DNA of 26,598 nucleotides from an uncultured Asticcacaulis sp. (GTDB lineage Bacteria > Pseudomonadota > Alphaproteobacteria > Caulobacterales > Caulobacteraceae). A program made the translations under genes and the position numbers. This document shows, one piece after another, positions 1 through 9,571 of this stretch. The stretch spans positions 1-26,598 of the forward strand of contig CAMLLA010000005.1 of the NCBI GenBank assembly GCA_946480525.1, given 5' to 3'. Position 1 is the stretch's first letter; the number at the start of each line of letters is the position of its first letter. The notes under the pieces were generated by a model. It saw nothing but the letters and a program-made list of their open reading frames with translations. It did no database searches and was not told the origin of the DNA.

Positions 1-1962
1 CCAGTCGAGCGTCGCTGCGTTGACCGCCGTCGTGCCGTACTCGATCTTCGAATAGGTCAGGCCGTGGCCGAAGGGATAAAGCGCCTCATTGGTGACTTCG
101 CGATAGCGGGTCTTGTATTCCGCCACCTTGGGGTCGAGCTGCGGACGGCCGCTGGTACGGTGATTGTAGTAGTAGGGCTGCTGGCCCGAAGCCTGCGGGA
201 AGCTGACCGGCAGGCGGCCCGATGGCGCGAAGTCGCCGAACAGGATATCGGCGATGGCATTGCCGGTTTCGGAACCGAGAAACCAGGTGGCGAGGATGGC
301 ATCAGCGTCGCGCGCCGCACCGGTAAGCGCCAAAGCCCGGCCATGACGCAGGAGGATGATGGTCGGTTTGCCCGCCGCCTTGACCGCCTCGATCAGCGCC
401 AGTTGCGCGGAGGGCAGCGAGATGTCGGTGCGCGCCTGGGCCTCGCCCGACATGTTCTCGGCCTCACCGACCGCGAAGATGACGATGTCAGAGGCCCTAG
501 CGGCGGCAACGGCTTCATCGATCCCGCCGGGGACAGCGGCATCAAAATCACAGCCCTTGACCACAGTGACGTCCTTCGTGACGGCGCGCAGGCCTTCCTC
601 GATGGTCACGCCCTTGGCGCGATCCGGGAAGACCGACCACGGCCCCGGCAGGTTGTGACGGTCGGCGCCAAGCGGTCCGATCAGGGCGATCTTCCGGCCG
701 GACTTCGCCAGCGGCAGCAGGTTGTTTTCGTTCTTGAGCAGGACGATCGAGCGGCGGCCGGCTTCGCGCGCCAGGGCGACGATGTCCTTGGAACGCACAT
801 CGGCCTTTTCGCGTTTTGCATCCATAGACCGGTACGGATTGTCGAACAGACCGAGCGCCTTCTTGACGCGCAGGGTGCGGCGCACGGCCTCATCGAGCAC
901 GGCCATCGGCACCTCGCCATCGGCGACCAGCGACGGCAGGTGTTTCATGTAGAGGCCCGACTGCATCGACATGTCGCAGCCGGCCATGATCGCCTTTTTG
1001 GTGGCGTCGCGGCCATCGGCGGCATAGCCGTGCAGGATGAGTTCCTCTTCGGAGGTGTAGTCGGACACGACCAGACCGGTGAAGCCCCATTCGTTACGCA
1101 GGATCTCGGTCAGCAGGTGGCGGTTGGCGGTCGCCGGCACGCCCGCCACGTCGTTGAAGCTCGACATGAAGCTCATGACGCCGGCATCGAGACCCGCCTT
1201 GAACGGCGGCAGGTGGACTTCGCGCAGCGTCGTTTCGGGGATATCGACCGTGGCGTATTCCAGCCCGCCCTGCACGGCGCCATAAGCCGCGAAATGCTTC
1301 ATGGTCGCCAGCATCGAGCGGCCGTCTTTCAGGTCATCGCCCTGGAAGCCCTTGACGCGGGCGACAGCCAGAACATTGCCGAGATAGGTATCTTCACCGG
1401 CGCCTTCGACCACGCGGCCCCAGCGCTGGTCACGGGCGATATCGACCATGGGCGCGAAGGTCCAGTGCAGGCCGACAGCGGTCGATTCAATCGCGGCGGC
1501 GCGCGCCGTGCGATAGGCCAGATCGGCGTCGAACGCTGCGGCTTCGCCCAGCGGCACCGGGAAGGTGGTGCGCAGGCCGTGGATGATGTCGGCGGCGAAG
1601 ATCAGCGGGATCTTGTGCGGCGATTCCTCGACGGCGACCTTTTGCAGTTCGCGCGCGCCGGCAACACCGATGCCGTTGAACAGGCCGGTGATCTCGCCCT
1701 TGCGGATGCGCGCCTTTACCTCGTCCCTGGTCTGGGCGATCGCGGCCGGATTGACATTGCCGAAGTCGGGGCGCGTCAGGTCGGCATAGAGGCTGAGCTG
1801 GCCGGCCTTTTCTTCGACCGACATCGACGCGATCAGCTTCTCGATAAAGGGATCAGGCGCGGCGCTGACTTTCGCGAGCGCCGGTGCGACGACCGGCAGG
1901 AAGGCGGCCGTGGCGACGGCGCCCTTGAGGAAGAACCGGCGGGAGGGCGTAAAAGCGGTCAT
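1..1962 (-). CDS. GH3 family beta-glucosidase (BglX-like), Tat-exported, C-terminus cut by window edge
   Basis: Releases terminal beta-linked glucose from oligosaccharides in the periplasm. The frame is open from ATG at 1962 to base 1, giving 654 residues; BglX-type GH3 enzymes are usually about 750, so only the last part, probably most of the fibronectin III-like domain, is missing. Residues 1-30 form a twin-arginine signal (SRRFFLKG then a hydrophobic run ending PALA). The N-terminal barrel shows the family motifs KHFAAYG and VVSDYTSEEEL, with Asp301 as the expected nucleophile. The second domain contains GEAENMSGEA, where the family acid/base glutamate lies, and the visible end reads YPFGHGLTYS, just before the fibronectin-like domain. 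An AGAGGA ribosome site precedes the ATG. It is the last visible gene of locus A, 37 bases after the six-hairpin protein. The family is sure; glucose specificity is inferred from similarity to BglX. Confidence 0.93.
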   Translation of the reverse strand, partial: MTAFTPSRRFFLKGAVATAAFLPVVAPALAKVSAAPDPFIEKLIASMSVEEKAGQLSLYADLTRPDFGNVNPAAIAQTRDEVKARIRKGEITGLFNGIGVAGARELQKVAVEESPHKIPLIFAADIIHGLRTTFPVPLGEAAAFDADLAYRTARAAAIESTAVGLHWTFAPMVDIARDQRWGRVVEGAGEDTYLGNVLAVARVKGFQGDDLKDGRSMLATMKHFAAYGAVQGGLEYATVDIPETTLREVHLPPFKAGLDAGVMSFMSSFNDVAGVPATANRHLLTEILRNEWGFTGLVVSDYTSEEELILHGYAADGRDATKKAIMAGCDMSMQSGLYMKHLPSLVADGEVPMAVLDEAVRRTLRVKKALGLFDNPYRSMDAKREKADVRSKDIVALAREAGRRSIVLLKNENNLLPLAKSGRKIALIGPLGADRHNLPGPWSVFPDRAKGVTIEEGLRAVTKDVTVVKGCDFDAAVPGGIDEAVAAARASDIVIFAVGEAENMSGEAQARTDISLPSAQLALIEAVKAAGKPTIILLRHGRALALTGAARDADAILATWFLGSETGNAIADILFGDFAPSGRLPVSFPQASGQQPYYYNHRTSGRPQLDPKVAEYKTRYREVTNEALYPFGHGLTYSKIEYGTTAVNAATLDW

Positions 1963-1999
1963 GGGTTTATCCTCTTCTGCTTTCGGGAAATTTTCAATG

Positions 2000-4990
2000 T
2001 CATCTTGCTGGCTCCAGCGAGACGACGGCGCGGGGGGCGCGGATCAGAATTTCGTTGCGGGCGTCGGGTTTGACGGCCCTGCCATCGATGCGGACGGTGG
2101 CCGCGCCGAATGGGGTCAGGTCGAGCGCGAAACCGCCGGGTGGCGCGGCCTTGGCATCGAGTGTCACCTCGATGGCGGAGCCTTTGCGGTGGGCGCTTAA
2201 GCTAAGCGGGCCATAGGGGGTTTGCAGGTTTTCAAAGCGTGTGCCGTCGCCTTCGGCCCAACTCGGATCAAAGCCCGCCAGCAGGACCATCGCTTGCGTT
2301 TCCGGCCGCTCATAGGCGAAGAGATCGAGCGCGACGCGTAAGAAATCCGACTCGACCCAGCCGTGCGGCAGGTCGCCGATAAACAAAGGCTGGCGATAGG
2401 GCGTGGTGATGACCTCGGCCCATTGGAACCATTCCTTGGGCGACTGGTCGGCAAAGAACATGTTGAGTGCCTGGCGCGCACGGTCGGGCTGTTTCAGGCG
2501 CAGGAAGGCGCCGACATTGCGCAACTCATAGGGCGTATAAACACCGGACGTGGCACGGCGCGGCATCAGGGTCTTCGACCAGTAGCGCTCAAAGGTCTGG
2601 CGCTTCAGGGCCTCGGGGATGTCGGTTGCGAACGCGCCGGCGGTCAGGCCCATGGTGATCGAGGTCGGGTCATAGTCGCCGCGATCGGCGGCGCCGGCGA
2701 CGACGTCCTGGCCATAGTGCTCGGCGGTCGCGGTGATCGAGGCCTTGAGGTCGCGGGCAAAGGCCTCACCCTGCCCTGCGATGGTTTGGGCGTCGTCGGC
2801 CCGGCCCAGGGCACGGGCGGTCAGGGCCGCGCCGCGATAGCCCTTCAGCGCCCAGAAATTATCCCAGTACGAATAGGCGGCCTTGTCGGAATAGCCCTCG
2901 TGACTGATCGACGGCGGCAGCAGGCCGCGGAAACGCCGCTCGGTTCCGGGCGTCAGGTTCTGCTGGCGCAGGCCTTCCTGGTATGTGATGGCGCCCGACA
3001 CCTGCGGCCAGTAAGGCGCGATTTCTAAAGGCGGCACGCCATAGCGGATCAGTTCGCCGGCCAGCCAGGCCAGTTCGCCGTGGCTGTCGTTTTCCGGCGT
3101 CGGATCGGCGCCGCGCGCATCGACGCAGCACGGCACCTTGCCATTGTCGAAGCTCATCGGCGCATAGGCCTTGAAGAAACGCAGGGCCTCATCCGTCAGC
3201 CCCATGCGCAGCAGGCCTTCCGACATCATGGCGCCGTCGCGGATCCACGACCGGTCGTAGGAGCGCGCGCCGGGTTTGAGCCAATCGCCGTCCATCAGCA
3301 TCAGCTGGTAACCGAGCGCCAGTTTGAGGCTGTCGGCGATCGGCGGTGCACCCTTGGGCAGGCTGAGGTGGGTCTGGCCGAGACGCTTCTGCCAGTCGGT
3401 GCGGACGGCCTTGGCATGTTGGTCGGCCCAGGCGACCGGGTCGGAGGCCTGCGGCGCCAGCGACGCGTCGCCGAGCGGAAAGGCGAGCACAATGCTTTTG
3501 GTCTCACCGGCTTTCAAGGCCACATCATAGCCGATGACGGCCGAAGCCAGACCATCCGCATCGCTGACCTTTGCCGTTTGCGGTCCGGTCAGGAACCCGG
3601 AAGTCGTCACCTGCGACGGCGGCGTCAGCAGCCACAGCGGCTGGTCGTCGATGCGCAAGGTGTTGCCGTCGCGGGCGAGATTACGGATCGGCGCAAACCC
3701 GCCCGGCCGCGTCAGGAACTGCGTCGGCGGATTGACCTGCATCGGCTGAAGATGAAGATCGAGGCGCACTGTCGTATCGCGGTCTGAGCGCAGGTCATAA
3801 CGCACCAGTCCGGACGGCGATTTGCCGTCGCCATAGGCCAGGGGCGCGATGGTCATCGTTACTGGTCCCGCCTGCCATTCGACCGATGGCAGGGGCATAC
3901 GCTCACGGTCAGCGACCGGTGTCACCTTCGCCTGCGCCCAGGTGTAGCGCTGGCCATCGACGGTGAGCGCGGGCGCCAGCGACGGGCGCTCGGGCCCCAG
4001 CTCGACCGCGCCGTCTTCGGACAAGAGCGCTGCCCGCGCACCGCCGTGGGCGACACCGACAACGGTCCAGTAGCTCTGTTCCAGGAACCCGCGCGGATAG
4101 TCGCCGCGCGGTGCGGCCCTGGCCAGTTCCGTCAGCAGGGCGTTGGGCTTTACGCCCATTTCCAGCGGCAGCAGAGCCGCTTCATTCAACCGCCCCTGCC
4201 CGCCGATCCGAATATAGCGCGCGTCGACTTCGCCCAAAGTTACATAGTCCGCACCGCCATCGCTGCCGGTGACGGTGCGCAAGGTCCTGAACGCCTTGCC
4301 GTCATCGGACACGGCGATATCGTAGCGCGCAGGGACCTTGCCCCAGTCGAGCTTCAGCCCGCCGAATGGCCGCACGCGCGACAGATCGAGCGTCACCTGT
4401 TTTGCAGGCTTTCCTGTCGCAGCATCGCCATCGATGGCCGCCGCGACATCGGCCTTCAATGCCGCTTCAACCTTCGGTTCGGGTGCCTCGGCGCGCCATG
4501 TCACCGGGCCGATTTCGAGCCAGCCTCTTGCCGCCCCCTTGGCGGTCTTGACGACGACAACTTCCATGCGCCTGCCGCCCTTGAAGGTCTTGTCGGACGT
4601 CGGCCCCCAGGCAAAGTCGATATGGCGCGGACGGACGCGCAACACCGTGCCGTCCTTCGAAGGCACGAAAGCGGGCCTGGTCACCCACCAGACATTGTCG
4701 CCCGAAGCATCGGTGAATTTGATCTGCAGATCGTTACCTGCACCCTCGCCTTTCACCGGTATTTCGATGACGAAATTGTCGGGCGCTGTGAAATCGAGCG
4801 GGTGGACCATGAAGGCATAGCCCGCACCGGTAAAGCCGTAGTCGAGCCGCGCCTTAGCCTCGCCCGTCGCCCTTGACGTCACGCCTTCGGACGCGCCTGC
4901 CGTCCAGGCGCCTGAGCCCACCAGCGGCGCATCGGCGACGGCAGGACCGCAGCACATCATCAGGACGGCAAGGGTGCAGGCGATCCGCAT
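2000..4990 (-). CDS. Large secreted multidomain protein: discoidin (F5/8-type) domain plus six-hairpin glycosidase-like domain
   Basis: Probably a carbohydrate-active enzyme of unproven specificity, 996 residues. ATG at 4990 is chosen because it begins a signal peptide (MRIACTLAVLMMCCGPAVADA) and overlaps the preceding stop as TGATG; the frame is open for 34 codons further upstream but that stretch lies inside the upstream gene. Residues about 25-165 look like a beta-sandwich (GWLEIGPVTW), about 170-285 like a discoidin domain (RYDIAVSDDGKAFRTL, ARYIRIGG). A beta-rich linker domain follows, then an alpha/alpha six-hairpin region around 550-900. That region carries SYDRSWIRDGA, reminiscent of the W(I/V)RD motif of GH15-like enzymes, PENDSHGELAW with an acidic pair, and GDLPHGWVESDF. 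It sits between a PF10091 glucanase-like gene and a GH3 gene, which suggests action on the same glucan. I cannot assign a glycoside hydrolase family; it could also be a lyase or binding protein. Confidence 0.8.
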   Translation of the reverse strand: MRIACTLAVLMMCCGPAVADAPLVGSGAWTAGASEGVTSRATGEAKARLDYGFTGAGYAFMVHPLDFTAPDNFVIEIPVKGEGAGNDLQIKFTDASGDNVWWVTRPAFVPSKDGTVLRVRPRHIDFAWGPTSDKTFKGGRRMEVVVVKTAKGAARGWLEIGPVTWRAEAPEPKVEAALKADVAAAIDGDAATGKPAKQVTLDLSRVRPFGGLKLDWGKVPARYDIAVSDDGKAFRTLRTVTGSDGGADYVTLGEVDARYIRIGGQGRLNEAALLPLEMGVKPNALLTELARAAPRGDYPRGFLEQSYWTVVGVAHGGARAALLSEDGAVELGPERPSLAPALTVDGQRYTWAQAKVTPVADRERMPLPSVEWQAGPVTMTIAPLAYGDGKSPSGLVRYDLRSDRDTTVRLDLHLQPMQVNPPTQFLTRPGGFAPIRNLARDGNTLRIDDQPLWLLTPPSQVTTSGFLTGPQTAKVSDADGLASAVIGYDVALKAGETKSIVLAFPLGDASLAPQASDPVAWADQHAKAVRTDWQKRLGQTHLSLPKGAPPIADSLKLALGYQLMLMDGDWLKPGARSYDRSWIRDGAMMSEGLLRMGLTDEALRFFKAYAPMSFDNGKVPCCVDARGADPTPENDSHGELAWLAGELIRYGVPPLEIAPYWPQVSGAITYQEGLRQQNLTPGTERRFRGLLPPSISHEGYSDKAAYSYWDNFWALKGYRGAALTARALGRADDAQTIAGQGEAFARDLKASITATAEHYGQDVVAGAADRGDYDPTSITMGLTAGAFATDIPEALKRQTFERYWSKTLMPRRATSGVYTPYELRNVGAFLRLKQPDRARQALNMFFADQSPKEWFQWAEVITTPYRQPLFIGDLPHGWVESDFLRVALDLFAYERPETQAMVLLAGFDPSWAEGDGTRFENLQTPYGPLSLSAHRKGSAIEVTLDAKAAPPGGFALDLTPFGAATVRIDGRAVKPDARNEILIRAPRAVVSLEPAR

Positions 4991-6408
4991 CACAGGGCCT
5001 CGAAACCGGCCAGCTTCAGGCCGCGTTGCAGCGGCGCACAGCCCTTCATCAGCTTCCACAACAGGCCCGAGCGCAGGTTCTCGATGCTGCAAAGGATCGG
5101 CCCCTGATCGATGCCGATATAGTCGTTCGACACCCAGCCGGCGCGCTTCGTCTGATGGCCTTCACGCGACGGATAGTCGGTGACGAAGGTCGGGTTGAAG
5201 CTGTCGTGGAAACCGTATGTATCGTAGATGTCCGAGCCATAGCGCGCCTTCATCGCCTTGGCCGCCGCCAGCGATTCCACCGGCGTAAACATGATCGACC
5301 CCAGCGCGGCGGTCGGCGCAATCGTGCCGTCGTCGAAGGTGTGATCAAGGCCCGGCCCGCGCGCGGAATAGGTGCGGAACTGGCGCTCGACGCCGTCGAT
5401 CGTCAGCTTGACGTCGGCGGGGCCATCGCAGGCCGTAAAGCCCCAGATGTCCGGACCATAGTCGTTGAAGCCCATGGGATTCGCTATGGCATAGTTGCGT
5501 TGCGACAGGGTGGCGCGGCGCGAGGTCTCGAAATAGTCGAAGCCTTTGCTGCGCATATAGGCGTCGGCAATGCCGCGATAATCGATCCAGACGTGATTGT
5601 ACTGATGGCCGAACAGGGCGTGGAAGCCCAGATGGACGTAGCCGTTGTTAAGGCCGAACGTCCGGTCGTAGGTCGAACACCAGGCTTCATAGGCCTTTGG
5701 ATCGATTGGATGGGTCGGTGACGCCATGGCCAGCAGATAGATCATCATGCCTTCGTAATAGCCCTCCCACTCGGCCTTGATGAAGCCGGTTTCCGGATGC
5801 CAGCCCATGGTCTGGCGGCCCGACGGACGCTGCATGAAGGTCCAGTCGACGCGCTCGTAAAGCGCGGTGGCCAGACGGCGAATGTCGCTTTCCACCGCAT
5901 CGTCACGATCGAAATATTGCGCGGCACAGAGCGCGCCCATCAGCAGCAGCGCGGTATCGACCGACGACAGCTCGCATTGCTTATAGCGCGTACCGTCCTC
6001 GAAATTGAGGAAGTGGTAGAAGTAGCCCTTATGGCCCGCCGTGCCCGACGCCGCCTCGCCCTGGGGCAGGTTATAGAGAAAGTTCAGCGTGTTGTGCGTG
6101 CGCTCTGCGGCCTGAGTGCGGCTGACATAGCCGGCCTCGGCGCCGATGACATAGGCGTTGAAGGCAAAACCGATGGCGGCGACCGACGAAAAGGTCCGCG
6201 TCGGCCACCGGTCGGGTGTCAGCCCTGTGCGGTGATCGGTGATCTCCCAGAAAAAGTGGAAGACACGTTTGTGCAGGTCGGCCAGCAACGGGTCGGCAAA
6301 TGCGGATTTGACTTCGGGGCCGGTATCGCGGCCCGGCAGATGCGCGCAGCCCCCCAGCGCGAGAAGACCCACGCTCAAGGCGCGACGGGTCGGTTTCAAC
6401 AAAGACAT
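4990..6408 (-). CDS. PF10091 'glucoamylase-family' lipoprotein, GH144-like (putative endo-beta-1,2-glucanase)
   Basis: Likely endo-acting glucanase with an alpha/alpha six-barrel fold, 472 residues. ATG at 6408 is preferred over the ORF start at 6561 because it opens a lipoprotein signal (TRRALSVGLLALGGC) with a lipobox LGGC; the twin arginines hint at Tat export. The longer reading would place untypical arginine-rich sequence in front. Typical family stretches are FHFFWEITDHRTGLTPDRW near the N-terminus, AAIGFAFNAY, SSVDTALLLMGAL, the acidic AEWEGYYEGMMIYLLA, FGHQYNHVWIDYRG and NPMGFNDYGPDIWGFTACDG. Biochemically studied members (GH144) are endo-beta-1,2-glucanases, and the GH3 gene downstream would finish the oligosaccharides. 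The start of the next gene overlaps its stop by one base, so translation is coupled. Family call is firm; beta-1,2-glucan as substrate is inferred, since most PF10091 proteins are untested. Confidence 0.85.
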   Translation of the reverse strand: MSLLKPTRRALSVGLLALGGCAHLPGRDTGPEVKSAFADPLLADLHKRVFHFFWEITDHRTGLTPDRWPTRTFSSVAAIGFAFNAYVIGAEAGYVSRTQAAERTHNTLNFLYNLPQGEAASGTAGHKGYFYHFLNFEDGTRYKQCELSSVDTALLLMGALCAAQYFDRDDAVESDIRRLATALYERVDWTFMQRPSGRQTMGWHPETGFIKAEWEGYYEGMMIYLLAMASPTHPIDPKAYEAWCSTYDRTFGLNNGYVHLGFHALFGHQYNHVWIDYRGIADAYMRSKGFDYFETSRRATLSQRNYAIANPMGFNDYGPDIWGFTACDGPADVKLTIDGVERQFRTYSARGPGLDHTFDDGTIAPTAALGSIMFTPVESLAAAKAMKARYGSDIYDTYGFHDSFNPTFVTDYPSREGHQTKRAGWVSNDYIGIDQGPILCSIENLRSGLLWKLMKGCAPLQRGLKLAGFEAL

Positions 6409-6443
6409 GGCAGCGGGCTTTCTTTTTTGTCCCCGAGAAAGGA

Positions 6444-6470
6444 CCGGAGGCTCCGGGAAAAAGCCTCCGG
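6444..6470. other. Intergenic stem-loop before the PF10091 gene
   Basis: CCGGAGGC (6444-6451) pairs perfectly with GCCTCCGG (6463-6470) around an 11-base loop. It lies in the 208-base gap between the receptor stop and the PF10091 ATG. No T-run follows on either strand, so it is not a classical terminator. It may stabilise the 3' end of the receptor mRNA or shape the leader of the next gene. Confidence 0.55.
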
Positions 6471-6580
6471 CCATCAGGGGCAGTAACCTCACGCCGCGGG
6501 GGAAGACAAGCGCGGCTGAGGCGGATGTCCGGCACGCGCGCTTAGGGAGACGGACGCGCACCGGGCATTGGAGACCAGGT

Positions 6581-6607
6581 CCTCCGCGCCCCGGGAAGAC
6601 GCGGAGG
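6581..6607. other. Stem-loop just downstream of the TonB-dependent receptor gene
   Basis: CCTCCGCG (6581-6588) pairs perfectly with CGCGGAGG (6600-6607) around an 11-base loop. On the minus-strand transcript it begins 9 bases after the receptor stop codon. No T-run follows. Together with the stem-loop at 6444-6470 it could uncouple receptor mRNA level from that of the enzymes downstream. Confidence 0.55.
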
Positions 6608-6616
6608 AACCCGGTT

Positions 6617-9532
6617 TTACCACTTGTAGGTCAGGCCGACCTGGAAGGACCGCGACGGACCGACCTGGACATTGTTATCCGGTTCGAGGCTCGCGCCCGA
6701 GCCGCCGTTAAAGCCGCCGGTCCAGCCGGAATAGGCGCGGTTGACCGTGTCGAACAGGTTGTAGATCTGACCATCGACCGTAACCATCTGGCCGTTCGGC
6801 AGGGTGAAATCCTTGGACAGGCGCAGATCGACCTGTGAGAAGCCCTTCTTCGGCCAGTAATAGCCGTCGATGATGCGAAGCGCCGGCCCGGTATTGTCGA
6901 TGGACTGGAAGGGCGCGCCAGAGGCCAGGGTGACGATCGTCGAAACGCGCGTGTCCCATGGACCCGAGACGATGCCCGAACCGACGAAACGCCACTTGTC
7001 GACGCCTTCGGCGTGGTGCATGCCGCTGTCGCGCGGATTGGCGTAGTCGAAGATGAACTGGTCGTTGTGACCGTTCATTTCGGCATCGGCCAGGGTCAGG
7101 GTGGCGGTGAAGCCGTACTTCGACTCGGCCGTCCACGGCTTGTCGGCATTGAGATAGAGGGCATTGTAGCTGGCTTCGCGATCGTTGGTCGAAATGATCA
7201 GCGCGCCGTAACCCGGCAGGCCGTTCCCCCAGGGCTGGCAGGCATATTGCGGGCCGTACTGACACCATGAGCCGTCCGGCAGACGGTTGCCCAGCACCCA
7301 GTTGAACAGGTTGGCATACTTGATGTGAGAGATGGTCGCCGAGGTGTTGATGGCGCCTATACGTTTGCGCACGCCAATATTGAACTGATCCGAATAGGGC
7401 ACCTTGACGTCGTTCTTGAGCGCGAAGACCTCGCCCTTGATGTTCAGCGACTTGGCCAAGGCGACCAGAGCGTCCGGATTGCCGAAATAGCCGGCGTTCC
7501 AGTCCGCCGTGGTTGGATCCGTATCCGTGTTGCCGCCAGCGCGGAAATTGATCTGGGCAACGTGGATCTGGGCCCGGCGCGTTTCCGTCTGGGCGCTGTC
7601 GTAAATGGTGCGATCGTAATAACGCCCGTATCCGCCGAAGATGACCAGGTCGCGGTCGCCATGGACGTCGTACGAGAAGCCGACGCGCGGCGCGATGCCG
7701 CCCATGAAGCTTTCGCGGTTGCTGCCGGTCGAGATGTAGTCGTCCGGGTTGAAGGCGACATTGAAGCCCGCCGTCGAACGCATGAGGGCCGCGACATCCG
7801 CCGGCGTGACGAAGTCGTTGTTGAGCATGTTGGACTCGTAATCCCAACGCACGCCCAGGTTCACCGTCCAGTGGTCGTCGATGGTCCAGTCGTCCTGGAT
7901 GTAGACGCCGAACTGCATGTTGTTCGACGTGATGCGCGGGTTGCCGTCGGCGATCTTGACGGCATAGGGCACATTGTTCGACGCACCATAGACGTAGGAC
8001 GAGGCATTATAGAAATATTCCGGATTGGCGGCGCGGTCGTTTTCTTCGGCGGTATACTTGTAGTTGGCAACCTTGAAGCCGCCCTTGATGACGTGCGTGC
8101 CGTGCCATTCGGTGCCGATCAGCGTGATGTCGTTGCGCAGGGTCAGGCTTTCCTGACCCTTGACCTGCGAATAGGATGCGCCGCCGAAGGTCGCCCAGAC
8201 CGTATTGATGTCATTGGTGCCGCCGGTAAGGGTGATGGCCGGCGAAGTCGACAGCGACGACTGGCGCCATTGCGCGTCCTCGTAGCTAAGCTGCATGTCA
8301 TTGAGCAGATTGCCGGCGCGGTGACGCCACTTGACGCCGACGCCCTTGATTTCCTGATCGAAGGTCGAGCCGCGCTCATAGGCCGTCGTGCCGCCGAAGT
8401 TGCGCAGGTCGTCTTCCTTGCGCAGCTTGTAGGTCACGTCGACCGTATTGTCGTCATCGGCGAACCAGGTCAGCTTGCCGAAATACATGTCCTGCTGGAA
8501 GTCCTTGGCAAAGTCACCGTTATAGGCGGCGGCCAGGGCCTGGGTCAGGGTCGGATTGGCGGTGTTGAAAGCAGAGTTGTTCTGCATGTTGACCGCGTCG
8601 GTCGGACGTTTGTCCTTGCGGCCTTCGTAGGCAGCATAGAAATGCAGCTTGTTCTTGATGATCGGGCCGCCGATGTCGAAACCGTATTCGGTATTCTCAT
8701 AATCGGGCTTGTCGCCGGTAACATAATAGGGCTGGCCGATCATGTCCTTGGTCTGGAGCGTTCCGAAGACCGTGCCGTGGAACTGCGTGCCGCCGGTCTT
8801 GGTGATGGCGGTGATAATGGCCGAACCGGCCTGTTCGTACTCGGCCTTGAAGTTCTGGGTCGAGACCTTGAATTCCTGGACCGACAGCTGCGGGAACGGA
8901 TTGCCGCGCGACGCGTCCTGACCCGAGACGCCGCCTTGCAGGATCTGGTTCTTCTGGCTCATGCCGTCGATGAAGACGTTGACCTGGTTGGCGTTGACCG
9001 CACCGGCCTGGAATGTCTTGCGCTCGGGGTCGGTCGACACCGATACGCCGGGGGCAAGGGCAGCGAAGTTCAGGAAGTTGCGGCCGTTCTGCGGCAGGGT
9101 TTCGATCTGCTGACGCGACACGGACGTCGAAATTTCCGAGGTGCGCGGGCTGTTGCGGCGGCCACGCACGGTAACGACGCCGGTCTGGGTCTCGCCGGAT
9201 GCCTCATCGGCCTGGGCGTTCAGTTCGATCGTCTGACCGACCGGCAGGACCGCGCTGTCGGTACGCGTGGCGCCGTCCGGCGACTTGAAGGTGACGGAAT
9301 AGTTGCCGGGGCGCAGGCCGACAATGACGTATCGGCCATTGCTGCCGGCCGTCGCCGACGAAGACGCGCCGGTATTGTTGTCGGTGGCCGTGACGACGGT
9401 GCCGGCGGGCGCTGCGCCGGTCAATGTCGCGTCGGATTCGGCGGCCACGACCGGGCCTGCCATGATCAGGGCGGTGACCAGCGCCAGTCCCGATGCGGCA
9501 AAGCGCAGGCTTTCATTGCGTTTCATCTGCAT
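6617..9532 (-). CDS. TonB-dependent receptor, Oar-like with N-terminal carboxypeptidase-regulatory-like domain
   Basis: Outer-membrane active transporter, presumably for the oligosaccharide handled by the three downstream enzymes; 971 residues. A signal peptide (hydrophobic run ending AGPVVAAES) is followed by a beta-sandwich CarboxypepD_reg-like domain at about 33-110 (GRYVIVGLRPGNYSVTF). Next is a plug beginning VTVRGRRNSPRTSEIS with ETLPQNGRNFLNFAALAPGV, then a 22-strand-type barrel ending in the aromatic beta-signal FQVGLTYKW. It lacks an STN signalling domain, which agrees with control by LacI rather than by an ECF sigma factor. Two in-frame ATGs (9532 and 9526) follow AAGGA; the second has the better spacing. 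It starts 53 bases after the lacI stop, so the two are probably cotranscribed. The substrate is inferred from neighbours only. Confidence 0.93.
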   Translation of the reverse strand: MQMKRNESLRFAASGLALVTALIMAGPVVAAESDATLTGAAPAGTVVTATDNNTGASSSATAGSNGRYVIVGLRPGNYSVTFKSPDGATRTDSAVLPVGQTIELNAQADEASGETQTGVVTVRGRRNSPRTSEISTSVSRQQIETLPQNGRNFLNFAALAPGVSVSTDPERKTFQAGAVNANQVNVFIDGMSQKNQILQGGVSGQDASRGNPFPQLSVQEFKVSTQNFKAEYEQAGSAIITAITKTGGTQFHGTVFGTLQTKDMIGQPYYVTGDKPDYENTEYGFDIGGPIIKNKLHFYAAYEGRKDKRPTDAVNMQNNSAFNTANPTLTQALAAAYNGDFAKDFQQDMYFGKLTWFADDDNTVDVTYKLRKEDDLRNFGGTTAYERGSTFDQEIKGVGVKWRHRAGNLLNDMQLSYEDAQWRQSSLSTSPAITLTGGTNDINTVWATFGGASYSQVKGQESLTLRNDITLIGTEWHGTHVIKGGFKVANYKYTAEENDRAANPEYFYNASSYVYGASNNVPYAVKIADGNPRITSNNMQFGVYIQDDWTIDDHWTVNLGVRWDYESNMLNNDFVTPADVAALMRSTAGFNVAFNPDDYISTGSNRESFMGGIAPRVGFSYDVHGDRDLVIFGGYGRYYDRTIYDSAQTETRRAQIHVAQINFRAGGNTDTDPTTADWNAGYFGNPDALVALAKSLNIKGEVFALKNDVKVPYSDQFNIGVRKRIGAINTSATISHIKYANLFNWVLGNRLPDGSWCQYGPQYACQPWGNGLPGYGALIISTNDREASYNALYLNADKPWTAESKYGFTATLTLADAEMNGHNDQFIFDYANPRDSGMHHAEGVDKWRFVGSGIVSGPWDTRVSTIVTLASGAPFQSIDNTGPALRIIDGYYWPKKGFSQVDLRLSKDFTLPNGQMVTVDGQIYNLFDTVNRAYSGWTGGFNGGSGASLEPDNNVQVGPSRSFQVGLTYKW

Positions 9533-9571
9533 ATTCCTTCCAATCTTCCTCTGTGTCGTTTCTTGTTGTGT

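Noticed and set aside
64..2073. 669-codon open frame on the plus strand opposite GH3
   Set aside because: It is the antisense shadow of the GH3 gene, caused by GC-rich third positions. The minus-strand frame has clear GH3 motifs and a Tat signal, while the plus-strand protein has no recognisable domain.
6444..6607. Hairpins as Rho-independent terminators
   Set aside because: Neither is followed by a T-run on the transcribed strand, and the genes downstream seem to belong to the same operon.
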